Shown here: positions 35,025 to 47,114 of the stretch, one piece after another | How the letters are laid out: each line of letters begins with the position of its first letter | Position numbering within the stretch: position 1 is the first letter of the stretch | NCBI GenBank assembly: GCA_936440205.1 | Contig: OW387146.1 | Span: 25,234,458-25,298,457, forward strand | DNA from: Lepidonotus clava | Lineage: Eukaryota > Annelida > Polychaeta > Phyllodocida > Polynoidae | Length of the DNA: 64,000 nucleotides | Direction: 5' to 3' | Program-made: the position numbers and the translations under genes | Notes under the pieces: model-generated | What the model was told of the DNA's origin: nothing | What the model saw: only the letters and a program-made list of their open reading frames with translations | Database searches by the model: none

Positions 35025-35621
35025 AAGGGATAACGGACTGTTTAAGCATAATTTGAAATCCATTAGAGGGTCCCAAAATCATATATTTATGTTAGACCCA
35101 TCCAAGAACATCCCATTAAAACAAAAAAATATATGTGTCACCATGCTATTTTCTGAGCGAGAGGTCAAGAAAGATAATGTCCTTAACTATAGGAGTCTAT
35201 GGGGGAAATAAACTTAGTGACATTCAAGTGATCCTAATACATTCAAAAACCATTACAGCTTGACCAAACCTGAGGAACATGTAGGTACATGAGGTATATA
35301 GCATTATTTCAAAGCCAAAAAACACCGGAGTCACCGATGATATTAAAGAGCTGGAGGTTGGTGAAACCAAAACAGGTGATTATTTCTGTATAATCCTATA
35401 TACAGTTTTTGTACCTGTTCCTCTAATTTTTTTATTTGGACTACTTTATTTCATTAATTTTAATGCAAATTCAAACCATGCTCATATCCAATGAGAGATT
35501 TTTCAATTTTGAGTTATTTCATTTTTGACAATTTTTCAATTTCTGAGGTGAAATTTGAAAATTTGATGGTTTTAAAATTTTCCCACCAGGGGGCACAAGT
35601 GTGAACAGTACGTTATCCCTT
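35025..35621. mobile_element. MITE with AAGGGATAACG termini and TA target
   Basis: Ends AAGGGATAACG and CGTTATCCCTT are inverted repeats with TA on each side. About 600 bp, non-coding. Near its right end it carries CCACCAGGGGGC (35583-35594), an exact CTCF core. A 13-bp direct repeat AACGTTCTGTGAC flanks it at 35009 and 35629, probably from a pre-existing local tandem repeat. Positions 33881-35008 hold no gene that I can support. Confidence 0.72.
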
Positions 35622-35641
35622 TAATTAGAACGTTCTGTGAC

Positions 35642-37301
35642 GTTATTCCATTCGCTAGCTTTAGCCATTTAGTCATTGGATAACCTTGATTTCATTGAAG
35701 CTGCTTTTTCTTTCTATAATTGCAACAATGATGTGAACCCTTTCATGGGCCTTATTTATATTCAAATAATATTATATATTTTTGCTGGTCCCTGCCTATT
35801 ATGCTAGCTGGACGCCATACCAATGACAAAGAGCCATACATCACCCATAAGCAAAATATTTTCCATTTATTTTTGGTTTGACATTTCAAGTTTCTTTGTT
35901 CACGCGTTGCAAGCAACGCAAGGTGAGGTTGTGCTCGAAGGTTCATCGAACCTGGTTAGAACACGTGTACTCATTTCTCCCCGTCCCACACACTTAGTAT
36001 ACACCAAGGGAGGGGGTACTCGGCTTGGGTTTTGGTACCCAGTGCATATCTGACCCCACGAGCTGTGGCTGTAATCACGATGAAGGCAGAAAAAGGTTGG
36101 GCTGTCACTAACTGTGTAACTCTAAAAAGCGGGGCTGTCAAGGCTCACTGTCCCATAGGGGCTGTAGTGGTTGGCTTTTGTAGTTATAAGAAAGCATGAT
36201 TGGCAAGTTCTAGGCTCGTCAAATTCATTTACGACTATATGTTTTATAATCTTTGAAGAACTATGCTCATTATATATATATTTTGTTTTTGAGACAAACA
36301 CAGTAGCCCTAGTTTGAATGAGGAGCTGTCCTTTGAAATTGATATCTCGGAAACAGATGGACATAAACTCACATACAAGAATCACACAGAGTTTCAATAT
36401 CGCAAAACCTGGGGCTGTAGTTTTTCAGTGGGTACCTACCATTGAAGAGTCAGTATCCCCTCCCCCCACCACAGAGGAGTGTACCCTAAACAGTCCCTGA
36501 ACGCATGCTCAACTATGGGCAAACCCCCAGGACTGGAGGTTATGTATGACCAGCCTGCTGGGCTGGGGTATGTCTGCCCCGAATTCCCGGGGTATGACAG
36601 GGCACTTCTAGGAAGTAGGGCAGAATCAAGGTGGGCAGGTTTATTTTAAATTATTTTTGGCGTTTTTATTGTATATAAACTACACCCACGCACCCTGGTT
36701 TGCCTGACTACTTCCAGCTGGTAGATTGCAGACCACTTACGGATCGGTATGTATGTATGGATTTTCAAAATAGTATTGGCAGAATACTGATATTCAGCAG
36801 AATGTTTTAGCTCTTGCTTCTTATAATTTTGGGTTCACGCCAAATGTATTATGAATAGTAGAAAAAATGATGGATACAAATTGTTATTAGAGTTTAAACT
36901 AAGGTTGTACATTTTGTGGTTAATTTGAGGGGTAAAGATTCATATGTATACTCATAATGATGAGGCCTCCATTTGTAAATAACAAGCCTGACAGTGAATT
37001 AATCAGGTTTAATAAAATGGCATCAAAAGAGATTGAATCAACTCTCAAACAATCTTATTACTATCTAAATCGTTAATCATAAAAAAATGTCATATCCGTA
37101 TACATTATTATGCACCATAGCGTCTCTAAAAATTGTGATCATAAAACAGAAGACAAGATTGTATTCTCATCTTCTCTGATTGGAAGATTTCAGAAACCTT
37201 TGAGCCTCAAGATGAAAAGTTTTATAAGAAGAAAACATGGGAAAACAACAACAAAACAAATTAAGTGTTCACGTTATCCCTCATGGTCCTGTTCTTGTAT
37301 A
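35642..37301. other. Gene-free stretch
   Basis: Mostly AT-rich. A GC-richer patch at 36450-36620 has no splice context. No exon or element that I can support. Confidence 0.45.
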
Positions 37302-37470
37302 CAGGGGCAGATACAGGGAGTCAGCATATAGGTTAAGGTTTCAATGTTGTGCATTCGTGCATACAAAAGCGACGTTTTTTCTTTTTATCAAGTTTAAGTG
37401 TCCAGCAAAAGTGGGGGGAGGGGGGGGGGGAGGGCGGTCAGGACCCCCTGGACCCCCTCTGGACCAATCT
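37302..37470. mobile_element. MITE copy related to 32178-32376
   Basis: Starts CAGGGGCAGATACAGG and shares the GTGCATTCG and CAAGTT segments, then a G run and a CAGGACCCCCTGGACCCCCT block. The right terminus is worn. A minus-oriented, more divergent relative lies at 38890-39062, ending TGTATCCACCTGG. Confidence 0.65.
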
Positions 37471-38050
37471 TTGGTATTTATAAAGATATAGCATAGATAG
37501 CCTTGGCCAAAAATTGAAATCCCAAACACAATTTCATGAAACATACTGCCATGTCAGTTCCATTTAAGATATTCACTATCTGTTTTTTTATTTGCAGAAT
37601 ATAGCCAAGTAGTCCCTTGATTCAAAATTTCAATTTTGGAAACTTAATTTTGTTTCATGGTTACCATGGAAACCCTCATTTGCATAGCAGTAGTATCGGG
37701 AGGTTTGGCCTTCTATCAACATTCTGGTTACCATAATATAGCAATGAAATGCAAAAAGTCCACCATAAATGAAAACTATCAAAAATTTCATTCATAACAT
37801 GAATTTAGCTTAGGCATATTTTTCTTATTTCTATGATTTCTTAGCTAAATAAAGGCTCTAGTGCCATGAATATGTATTTCCTCAAGACTTGAAATCCCAG
37901 AGACTGTCGCATGTCACATAACATGAACTTTTCATATGGCATGAACATGCACAGTAAGATTACTTTTTCTAGAGTTGTTGTTCCATAGTGGAGCCTTTCA
38001 GTGGCATCTACGATACATTTTTTTCACTACTGCTCTCCGACCGCATTTTA

Positions 38051-38684
38051 ACCCTTTCACTGCCAGATATATCACAATGCAATTGATATTTACTGAAATA
38101 TTGCCCAAAATACAAAAAAAAGTGCATAAATTCCCTAAAACTCAAATTTAATTTAGATTCTTCAGATGAAAAGTTGTTTTCAATAATTTTGATACAAACG
38201 TTCCAAATGTTGGCACTGTGCCAATAAGGCAAATTTCTTGCGTGTAGTAATTGCTCGTACTATGTAATTTACAGGTTACCATGGTAACCGATTATTCATA
38301 AAATAACTATGACACTCTTTATAAAAATGATTATCAAAACATTATCTTTTTTGTGCAAAAGACAGTTTGTGATTATCATAGATGAAAGAAAAGTTAGAGC
38401 AAATTAAAAATCATGTCATTTACATAAATTCAGCCATTTTTCATGATTTTTAATTATTATGGCAAATTCAAATGTAAATACATTGTTTATGGTTTCTCGA
38501 ATCGCAATTCTAACATTTTTGAGTGACTTGATAGTCCGATGTTCAAATACCTGTATCTCTGGTTCTGATTGGAATATCTGGGAAATTCTTTCAGATTCTG
38601 AAAGCATAATTTGCATTCTTTCAATGGTGTTCCTATGGGATTTTACTATAGGGCCCCATATGAGGCCTCTGGCAGTGTAAGGGT
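38051..38684. mobile_element. MITE with ACCCTTTCACTGCCAGA termini, TA target
   Basis: Ends ACCCTTTCACTGCCAGA and TCTGGCAGTGTAAGGGT are inverted repeats with TA on each side. The interior contains the perfect RFX-type palindrome GTTACCATGGTAAC (38275-38288). A partial relative lies at 63655-63830 (shared ATCTCTGGTTCTGAT and TTCTTTCAG segments, ending GGGTTAA). Confidence 0.75.
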
Positions 38685-39329
38685 TAAATCAAATAAACCT
38701 CTACTCAAAAACAACCTCTCTAAAGTTGAGCGTGGAGAGTGAGCTGCACTCTGGATGACCTTCACCTCGTGAGAGTGAAGGCGCACACTTCTGGCAGTAA
38801 ACCTTTAACATGTTGACTGCAATTTCACAAAGTCATTATAGAACTCTGGTTTCCTGGTGTACTCACTACTGAACAAATAAGACAGTGATGGGGAAAATGT
38901 GGGGGGAGGGGGCTCAGGGGAACCTGAGCCCTTTTTTAAGTTGGAAAATTTTACTTCAGGTAGAGGAAAAAACGTTCAGGGGAGTGCATATTCAAATGCA
39001 CAACATTTTAGTGCTTAGCCTACACGCGGACTCCCCTTTTTGAAAATTCTGTATCCACCTGGAATAGATTTGTAGTCCGGAGAGGCATTTTGATATTTAG
39101 AAATAATTGGTTTACTTAATAAATAGGTCGCTGTGTACCAATTTGAACAATTTTACATTCTTCAAACATCCTAATCTTAAGGATATTCATCTAACCAATA
39201 CTTAACTGTTTTAGTAGGGGAAAGAGAGTAAAGAGGGGGACGGGGTATTGAATCAATTACCCAATGATTAATTCACTTGAACCAGGAATCTATTCTAAAA
39301 ACGGGTAGTTTTCTAGAAAAGCAAAACTA

Positions 39330-39640
39330 CTACTCATTTGGGGATCATCTCAATGTTGATAGAAGATATTCCCCTGTTGTTTGTCTTAGGTCGGTCATTG
39401 TTTATGAAGAAATTGATGAGAAAATTGGAAAATAGGAAAAAGAGAAGAAAAAGGGGGTTAGGGGGTTTGGGGGTTTGGGGGCACAGCCTCTGATTTCTAA
39501 CCAATATTTGCAACAAATATTCAACAAAACCCAATAATCAATTCAATATTCTTGTGTGGAAAGTATTTTTGTAATTCTTGTGTACACTTTGACCAACCCT
39601 AACCCCCTGAGTGTTATGTTAGGTTGACTAGTGGATGGCA
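39330..39640 (-). repeat. Interspersed repeat R1, copy 2
   Basis: Reverse-oriented relative of 27837-28139, sharing the GGCTGCCATCCACTAGTCAAC start (at 39640 on the minus strand), TTGGTTAGAAATCAGAGGCT and TTGCCC/TTCTTC-TAAACAATGACC segments. Confidence 0.72.
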
Positions 39641-40164
39641 GCCCTCATTTGTGAGAGTTTGAAGCCACCTTCTACTATAAGGTGGGCTTCAGGATGTTGC
39701 TGTACTTACCTTTGATGGATTTGCTCTGTCCAGAGAAGGAATGTGCTCATTACTTCTATCTCTACCTTCACCGTAGGCTGCCATGCCTTGACCATACTGA
39801 CCTCTCAGTCTCTGACCTATACTACACTTTGTTGCATCGTGTGAAGGGGGGAAATTTTGGTTTAATTAGAAATGGCTAACAACCAATATTTCAAATTGTG
39901 AAAGGGGAACCCATTGAACAATGTGATAGAAATTCTGGTTGAATTCAAGATCGCTATATGACCAACATCTAACATCGTTAGATATTTTCCAAGCGATTGA
40001 CTCGCTTTTAATAGATTTCTGGTCACACAGCCTGTATGAGAACAATATTTCGAGACATTTTGTATGGTTTCTGGTATTTCGAACTTTTAGAATTTTAGAT
40101 GAATTGTTCAAGGGGTCTAGGTTGAGTCCCTCCCACCACATGCTTGTCCACCCACCTCCTCACT

Positions 40165-40345
40165 GACGTACTATTTACCCCTGTAAAACCCATCAACTCT
40201 CAGTAAACTGGGTTAATCCCTTGTAAAACCCATCAACTCTCAGTAAACTGGGTTAATTGAGAGGACGCCACGGCTTATGCATGTATGTACCAAACTAATT
40301 TTGTTAGTGTATTATGCATGTATGTACCAAACTAATTTTGTTAGA
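40165..40345 (+). repeat. Two adjacent short tandem duplications
   Basis: First, a duplicated unit of about 40 bp with TTGTAAAACCCATCAACTCT (40180-40258). Second, a duplicated unit of about 43 bp with TTATGCATGTATGTACCAAA (40274-40345). The copies are nearly identical, so they are recent. Confidence 0.85.
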
Positions 40346-40919
40346 AAACTCATTTCCCCAATATAACATTAAGACACAGAACATAATTTTATTCGTAGTG
40401 TTATTCTTTTTATTTGTACAATAAAGAAAGGTAACAGTAAGTGATCTTTTATTTTTGAATTATATTTTCGACATTAGTTTAAATACACTACCATTTGATA
40501 TCTTTATGTATAACGACCAAATGGCTATTCTTGGAAGGTCCTCATGTTTTGTTGTAAAATATGCCAGTATCAAACTTCGCGTCCACCGAATACAAAAGAT
40601 TTGTCCTACTGCATTTGGAAACTGAATTTTGTGGATGCTACCTCCTTAGCTACTCCATATATAGGACAAAGCTGCATGCAGATCAAATATTGAGGTATAT
40701 TTGTATGCTTCTCTAAGGCGTACCCATACACATAGTTCCTTAACCACTACCTCAGCAGTTTCCCCCTTCTCCTCTAAGACAGACCCGAGGTATTCCCCGT
40801 GCTAAATACCTGCAATATGCTTTTTGTAATAAGGTTATTGATATGGCGCGGGGAAATAAGCTAAATGTCACAGTGGACATGTTAATTTAATTCGTGTCTC
40901 ATAGATAACAAAAGGAGGC

Positions 40920-41520
40920 ACAGACATAACGTTAAGTATAGGGGTGACACGCTGGAAATGGTCTATAATCTTACCGGAAGTTGACCTGACTGAGACATTA
41001 CGTGGAGTATAGGGACAGCGTAGTGGAAATGGTATATAACTTTATCCCATGTCAACCTGAGACATAACGTTGAGTATAGCGGTGGCGCGCCGGAAATGGT
41101 CTATAATTTTACCCCAGGTAGACCTAAGACATATCGTGGAGTATAGGGCCGGCATGCTGGAAATGGTCTATAATCTTACCCAAAGTTGACCTGACTAAGA
41201 CATAACATGGAGTATAGGGGCGGCACAACAGAAATGGTCTATAATCTTACCCCAGGTCGACCCGAGATATAATGTGGGGTATAGGGGTGGCACACCAGAA
41301 ATGGTCTATAGTCTTACCCAAAGTTGTCCTGAGACATATCGTGGAGTATAGGGATGGCGCGCCGGAAATGGTTTATAATCTTACCCAAAGTTGACCTGAC
41401 TGAGACATAACGTGGAGTATTGAAGTGGCACACTGTAAATGGTCTATAATCTTACCCCAGGTCCAGTTCGACCTGAGACATAAGGTGGAGTATAGGGGCG
41501 GCGCGCCGGAAATGCTGACG
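40920..41520 (+). repeat. Minisatellite, about 60-75-bp unit, nine copies
   Basis: Units read GAGACATAACGTGGAGTATA, then GGGGCGGCGCGCCGGAAATG, GTCTATAATCTTACC and a PuTyr GACCT segment. Copies vary by small indels. The GCGCGCCGGAAATG part is CpG-rich and contains an ETS-like GCCGGAAAT in several units. Confidence 0.9.
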
Positions 41521-41934
41521 TCGCCATTCCCGGCATGCCTTTGGGCTGATGGACGAGGGGACAGAGAGGGGTGCCACCAGGTGTAGAAACTCCGAACTAA
41601 GCCGCCAGGGGAAAGTAGGTCGTCAGGGACTGGGGGGTACAGGTAAAGGAGACAAAATCGTCCATTCCGTTAAAACAATGTAATTTTTTCATCTTGAGGA
41701 AATACTGACTTGTTACTGCATGCATTGTGTGTTGTTAGGCTATGGTAATATGGCGGTTTTGAAAACGAGGGGACATTTTTCATACAGCTCATGCACGGTT
41801 TGGTTAAAAAAAATGCCTCAAAGGGAGTCGAGTAACACTGCACCCATTCTGCATGCTCTAGAGTCGTTTTTTTTCTCTGGCAGTGGAAACAGGCCGAGGG
41901 CGTTGTGTTGCAGAGTGCAACCGATTCTGTAGGC

Positions 41935-42023
41935 CTACCTGCTTCCAGGAGGTAGGGGGGAGGGTGAATTTCTAGTCTCCCTCCCTCCCCTCGCCCTCTT
42001 TTCGTCTTCTTGAAGGGAGCCAT
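41935..42023 (-). CDS. Possible first coding exon of an unknown gene
   Basis: ATG in good context (ATCATGGCT) starts MAPFKKTKRGRGEGGRLEIH then PPPYLLEA, followed by a donor-like GCAG/GTAGGC at the left end. The GC content rises here and there is CpG. No downstream exon can be matched, and the frame also stays open past the donor, so this is only a candidate. Confidence 0.22.
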
Positions 42024-42745
42024 GATACGAAAACAGGATAAAGAAACAAAATATTGTGTGGGGTTCTGATTTGGGATAGGTATAGAGCTAGGTTATTAAA
42101 CGTTTATGCCTATATTGCTTGAAGTTTGCTAACGCCACAGGGTCTTTCACGACTTAGTACAAATCAGTCTACCATGTAACCATGCTAGAAGTTAAGTCAT
42201 AGAAATGTATAGCCCTTCATAATTATAGAGCTGGAAGACTTTGGGAAAGATTATCAGATAAACGTAAAACAAGCTCTAATAAAGATTATTAAAAAAACAT
42301 GAAATTCAAAGGTTAGAAAGAGCCGCTTTAAATCAATTCAATGAAATCAACGGAAATGTTTATAGTTTAAACGCCCTGTTTTCTTCGATTCGGATATTGC
42401 AGTTGTTGTTGGTTGGCTTCCTATACTATAAGGCTTCATACAAATGCAAGGTATGGTATTTTGGGGAATGCTCAAAATAGCAGCCAACATAAGTAAATGC
42501 CGTTTCAAAATTCTTGAAATGTCAGGTTAAACTTAGGTATGCAAACATTGCAGCAGTCAACCTATAGAGATAACCCTGTCAACTTTCACTAGATATGTAT
42601 AAATTTATGCACGTTATCAACGTTTAGAAGTAACACATATGCATATAAGTACATCAGAATCGCATAATACACACAAAGGAAACCTTTACCCCATTCCAGA
42701 GTGACACCCAGAAGTCCATCTACCCCGTTCCTGGGGGACACTCTA

Positions 42746-43293
42746 AAGGCTGTATTCCACTAGCCGATTTTACTCCCGATTTTATATGTCAGCATTTGGA
42801 ATAACGGTTAGTCAAAGACATGCTGTGTATCATGAGAAAGGAATTTTAATTCGCTCTCAAATTATATGTAGGATGAATGATCTTTCACGATATCATCGGA
42901 GGAAAACATAAGTTGCACATAGGCGTGTGGGGTGGTGTAGTGGTTAGGGCGTCCGTCTGCTGCGTGGGCGGCCGGGGTTCAATTCTCGGCTGAGCTGGCC
43001 ACTGCTCCCCTCTGCATGTCTCCCAGTGGCAACAACTGGGATATCAAAGGTCTCTAGTAGACCACCGGCTGTTGTGTGTGTGGCCCTGTCTATGGGACCA
43101 TGCACATTAAAGAACACCTGCCTCGGTAAAAGTGTAGGGGTATGGTCTCTACCTTCTCATAGATTCGATCACCATCACCGCCCTTGATATGACCCTGGCT
43201 GTTAATTAGGGCGTAAAGCAACCAATAACCAACCAACCAACCATAAGTTGCACAATAATCGGCCGTAAAAATCGGCTAGTGGAATACAGGCTT
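42746..43293. mobile_element. MITE of the AAGGCTGTATTCCAC group, split by a SINE
   Basis: Left end AAGGCTGTATTCCACTAGCC and right end GGCTAGTGGAATACAGGCTT are inverted repeats with TA on both sides (42744 and 43294). The subterminal CGATTTTA/AAAATCGG is also inverted. Removing the SINE and one target copy leaves an element of about 213 bp. Non-coding. Positions 42024-42743 hold nothing else. Confidence 0.88.
42920..43241 (+). mobile_element. tRNA-derived SINE
   Basis: Has a tRNA-like head with A box GGTGTAGTGGTTAGG and B box GGGGTTCAATTCTC, a body with GGGACCATGCACATTAAAGA, and an AACC-repeat tail. It is flanked by a 13-bp target duplication CATAAGTTGCACA (42907-42919 and 43242-43254). A relative sharing the CACATTAAAGA body lies at 62890-63247. 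Old RNA polymerase III retroposon, not a working tRNA gene. Confidence 0.9.
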
Positions 43294-43907
43294 TAGAATC
43301 TGGCGTTAGGGTCTCGTGATGTGGTATTTTGTGTTGCAGGGGGTTACATTCGGGAGTCCGTTGAACTTTGTCAGGATGATAAACGACCTTTCCTTCCCCT
43401 CACATACTTTTAGCATACAGTCAATAAACTGCTGTGTGCGCAAAACCTTCAGCCAACTCTTGTTATTGTGCGTCTCAACCTTTGTAGCTAACTTACATGA
43501 ACTAGCAAATATTCTTGTGAAGTTCCATTCTATTGATCCATATTGCAGCATGGCCAATAAGGACATGTAATGTTTAAGCACTACACAACAAAAATTATTC
43601 AAGGTATCACAAGGGTGTTAATATTCTTTTAATCAGATTCGATGTTCCTAGAATAGATAAGAACAGAAATCAAAGTTCACTACTAAGCAATACATATTTC
43701 TTGTTGTAACATCTCATGTAGGCCTATGCTAAATATAGAACTTTATGAGACTCAGAGGCGCATATTACTTTTGAAAATAAGATTAGAATAAAGTATCAAA
43801 ACATATTAAATCCACCATGCAATTAAGGGAAAGTATATAATAGTTCTATCATACTTCATTAATTCATCCCAGGGCCTTTATACCTTTATATTCTTCCCTT
43901 ACATTTT

Positions 43908-44055
43908 TAAGGGGCTGTCCATAAATTACATACACATAAAAGGGGGCCCAGGTAGGGGTCATAGACCCTAGTTCATTTCTAATGCGTATTACATGATAAC
44001 GGGGCACTTAGGTCTAGAAAACATGTAAAAATGCATACGTAATTACTGAGATTTT
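43908..44055. mobile_element. MITE remnant of the GGGGCTGTCCAT group
   Basis: Starts GGGGCTGTCCATAAATTACA and keeps an opposite end with ATGCATACGTAATTACTGAG. The group resembles 14305-14474 in layout. Confidence 0.55.
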
Positions 44056-44079
44056 CTTATGCTTTACGCCCTTGCTATA

Positions 44080-45000
44080 CCTGATCTGTCTGGCTCACTG
44101 CCCAAAGAAGCAGTCCTCTACACCCTTCAGTCGGCCATGTTTATGTTCTCAGGCACAACGCAGTATACATTCTGTCTCTGGGACACAAATCTCTACTACT
44201 GGCACAGCACGTATCCTATCTGTACTATAGGACACCCATCTACCACATGCACTGCGCACACAGTGTGTATAGGATAATATCCTATATTCATATGGGATAA
44301 TATTATATTGCCTGCATTTAATAATCATGAAGTATAATTACTTTTGGTGATTTATAAATGTAAAGAATGATAGAGGAAAATGAATATGAAATACGTAGAA
44401 TACCATCTATTATAGTATGAAGGCAACTGCAGATCTTATAGACAGTGATAATGAGTCTCTCTTTGAGACATATGCCATGAGCACATGCTCTGTCTATAGG
44501 ACATGCATCATAGGTGCAGAGCACATTATGTCCACAGGACACCTGAATACCACAGGCACAGACACAGCACACATTCTTTCTATAGGGCACCAAAGTACCA
44601 TAGGCACAGTATACCTTATGTCAATAGGACACATAACCACTGGAAGCTTAAGCACAACACAGATTCTTTTATAACACATATAACTATATATATACCATAG
44701 ACACAAGCTATACATTCTGTCTATAGGGCACAATATTAGTACTACGTACTTCAGGCAGAGCATACAATTTGTCAGTAGGGCAAAACACAGAATATAATTT
44801 GTCTCTATCTTATACATATTACAAGTCAAGCCACCATGTGTCTGTGAGGCACATATCTACTAGAGGCATAGCTCAGATTCTGTCTTTGGACACATACCTA
44901 AAATAGGCACAGTAAAGAACTGCAGACACCGCACATATTCTTTGTATGTGAAACATATCTCCTGCGGGCACAATTTCTGTCTATAGAAATTGTGCAAAAG
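44080..45000 (+). repeat. Degenerate tandem repeat, about 50-60-bp unit, with TCTGTCTATAGGACA core
   Basis: Around 14 copies of a unit carrying TCTGTCTATAGGGCAC followed by TACCATAGGCACAG(C)ACA. The array is diverged but continuous except for a gap of about 180 bp at 44275-44460. Small frames across it are repeat by-products. Confidence 0.75.
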
Positions 45001-45977
45001 ATGGTCAAATGATCACCATGTAATTATTATGACTAACGGATATAAGATAATATCTTTGAGATTAAGTTTCTATCTTGCATATAAAGGAAGATGAAACAAA
45101 AATAGCTAAAGTTTCACTTTTTACCAACTTCCTTGCAGATTTTGTCCACAATAACACATTGTGTCATAAAGTCGAAATGTATATACTCAGACAATGTATA
45201 CTGCATACGAGTAGATTTTAGTGGCGCCACTGGGAGGATAGCCCGGGAAGAATGCTTGAGAACCATGATTTCTAATGACACAGGTATGTGACAGAAATAG
45301 GTTTGCAAGAGCAATGCTTATACACAATTATATGTACTATACCTTTTACATTTCTACCCTGGGGAAACGTGCTTATTTATTTAATTCTACTATATTCTAT
45401 TCAAAAGTCTCCTTGAACGGGTATTGGACTAAAAGGTAGAAACAAAAATAGAAAACTTTGCCTGTGTTGCAAGTATTTTATTTGGTCACACAAACACCAA
45501 ATAGTTTCCTCTGTACAAACAAGTCAGCTCATATAGTCACAATAAAGCATATTATTATATTAGTCAGACAGAGTTGTATATTTCTAAAACATGAAAAAAA
45601 AAATTCCTAATTACTTATTTGTAAAATGAACAATGTGAAATTGTAGGCTATCGTTATTTATCCATATTTCTAAACTGTTCAATCTGTCAATTGGCTTTGA
45701 GTGCTGGTAGTTATGATCATATCTTGAACAAAGTATGCTTATATCATTTACATACTTATGTCAGAGTACATAATCTTTCTGTTTAAAACTGTTAATATAA
45801 TTATGCGCATCCTGAGGTTAGTCTGTAAGGGTATTATACGTTGTGGCCCTCCATTAAGTAAGAACGCTCAAAAGTCACACGAATATGACAATGGTTCCCA
45901 TTTCTATGACGAAGGATTTAATCATGCAGCTGCCGGCTTTGTCATTATTTTTGTCTGCGAAGGGAACAAGCTTTAAC
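45001..45977. other. Gene-free stretch
   Basis: AT-rich, no supported exon or element. Confidence 0.5.
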
Positions 45978-46338
45978 GCATCCCCACTTGAGCAACAAAC
46001 GACATAAGTCGCCCGATGATCACGAAATTAGTACGTCGTCGGGCGACTAACTAGTCTCCAGGCTACTAAAATACTAATCGCCACATTGGGATGCTGTTGT
46101 AGTTAGTCGCTGGGTGATGAGAGGACACATACTTTAGCATGTCGCCCAGCTACTAACTGCACTAAGCGACGGCGACTAGAGAGAAATATTAAACATGTCA
46201 AATCTTTTGCTAGAAAATGACGGTGACAAGTGGTTTAATCACCAGAAGTCACGGTGCCAGTGTCCAGTTGGTCACCAGGCGACTAATGACGTTAGTCACC
46301 CAACGACCAAGGAAATCTAATCGCTCAAGTGGGGACCA
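45978..46338. mobile_element. MITE with GCATCCCCACTTGAGC termini and internal GTCGC motifs
   Basis: Left end GCATCCCCACTTGAGC pairs with right end GCTCAAGTGGGGACC. Inside are about ten inverted and direct versions of AGTCGCCCGATGA / GTCGGGCGACTA, so single strands could fold along most of the length. Non-coding. Confidence 0.78.
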
Positions 46339-47052
46339 GGTAATAGAGTGCACTTCAAAGTACACACTAAGAAGCTCTGTCTAGTGGTGTAAGGTTACCA
46401 CCAATCTACAGATCTTATATAAATAGATTCCGACATATTGATGAATACATATTAATATAATCATATGCATAACTATATATAGCCTATTCACATCATGATA
46501 TATATACATGTAATAACTGTGATTGCTCAACCTTATATTATAGACTCATCAATAGGAATTTACTTATGGGACTGTGGTATCAAATTATTGATACATTTAG
46601 TCAGGATTGTCTGCAATAAACATTTCTAATTATACATTTTAGATATTTGAAGTAAAACTATTTTTTATTGATTGTTTTCATGCATGATGGAATTAGTACT
46701 CATTGAATTGATTCTAATTGGCCTTATCTATAATGGAATATTTTAACACCAACTGTATCTTTTATCATCATTGGTTATTTTTGTAAACCAAATTACGATA
46801 TTTGGTATTACGTACGTGCCCCAGAATACAATAAGCTTCATTCATAAGGTATACAACCTACCACTGAAACAGGTATCACAGTTTATCACAGATTTCTCAC
46901 CATAATAACACTCTAATATGTTAGGTTCATAATTGAACTCAGTTGAAATTGACAAAATAAATACAATTTTAAAGATGACAGTTGAAACATTGTGGATGTT
47001 ATGATATTTCGTCGAGAATACCAACCATGGAAGGTATACCCAGTCAGGGATG
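46339..47052. other. Gene-free stretch
   Basis: AT-rich, no supported feature. Confidence 0.5.
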
Positions 47053-47075
47053 TGACGTCACAGAATGTTCCAGAA
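47053..47075. promoter_or_regulatory. CRE beside a three-unit heat-shock element
   Basis: TGACGTCA at 47053-47060, then GAATGTTCCAGAA at 47063-47075, an exact nGAAnnTTCnnGAAn array. It lies 40 bp outside the left end of the long-TIR element. Confidence 0.4.
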
Positions 47076-47114
47076 ACGTCGCAGAACATCACAAAATGTG
47101 ATGATAAGTACATA

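Noticed and set aside
41670-42023. Full 117-codon single-exon protein
   Set aside because: Only the first 28 codons look exon-like. The rest is AT-rich with no recognisable domain, so only the short candidate exon is listed.
42935-43010. Functional tRNA gene
   Set aside because: It has A and B boxes, but it is the head of a 322-bp SINE with a tail and target duplication, and the cloverleaf arms do not pair well.
44318-44829. Overlapping Cys-rich frames on both strands
   Set aside because: They follow the degenerate tandem repeat with the TGTCTATAGGACA core, and their Cys pattern is the repeat period.
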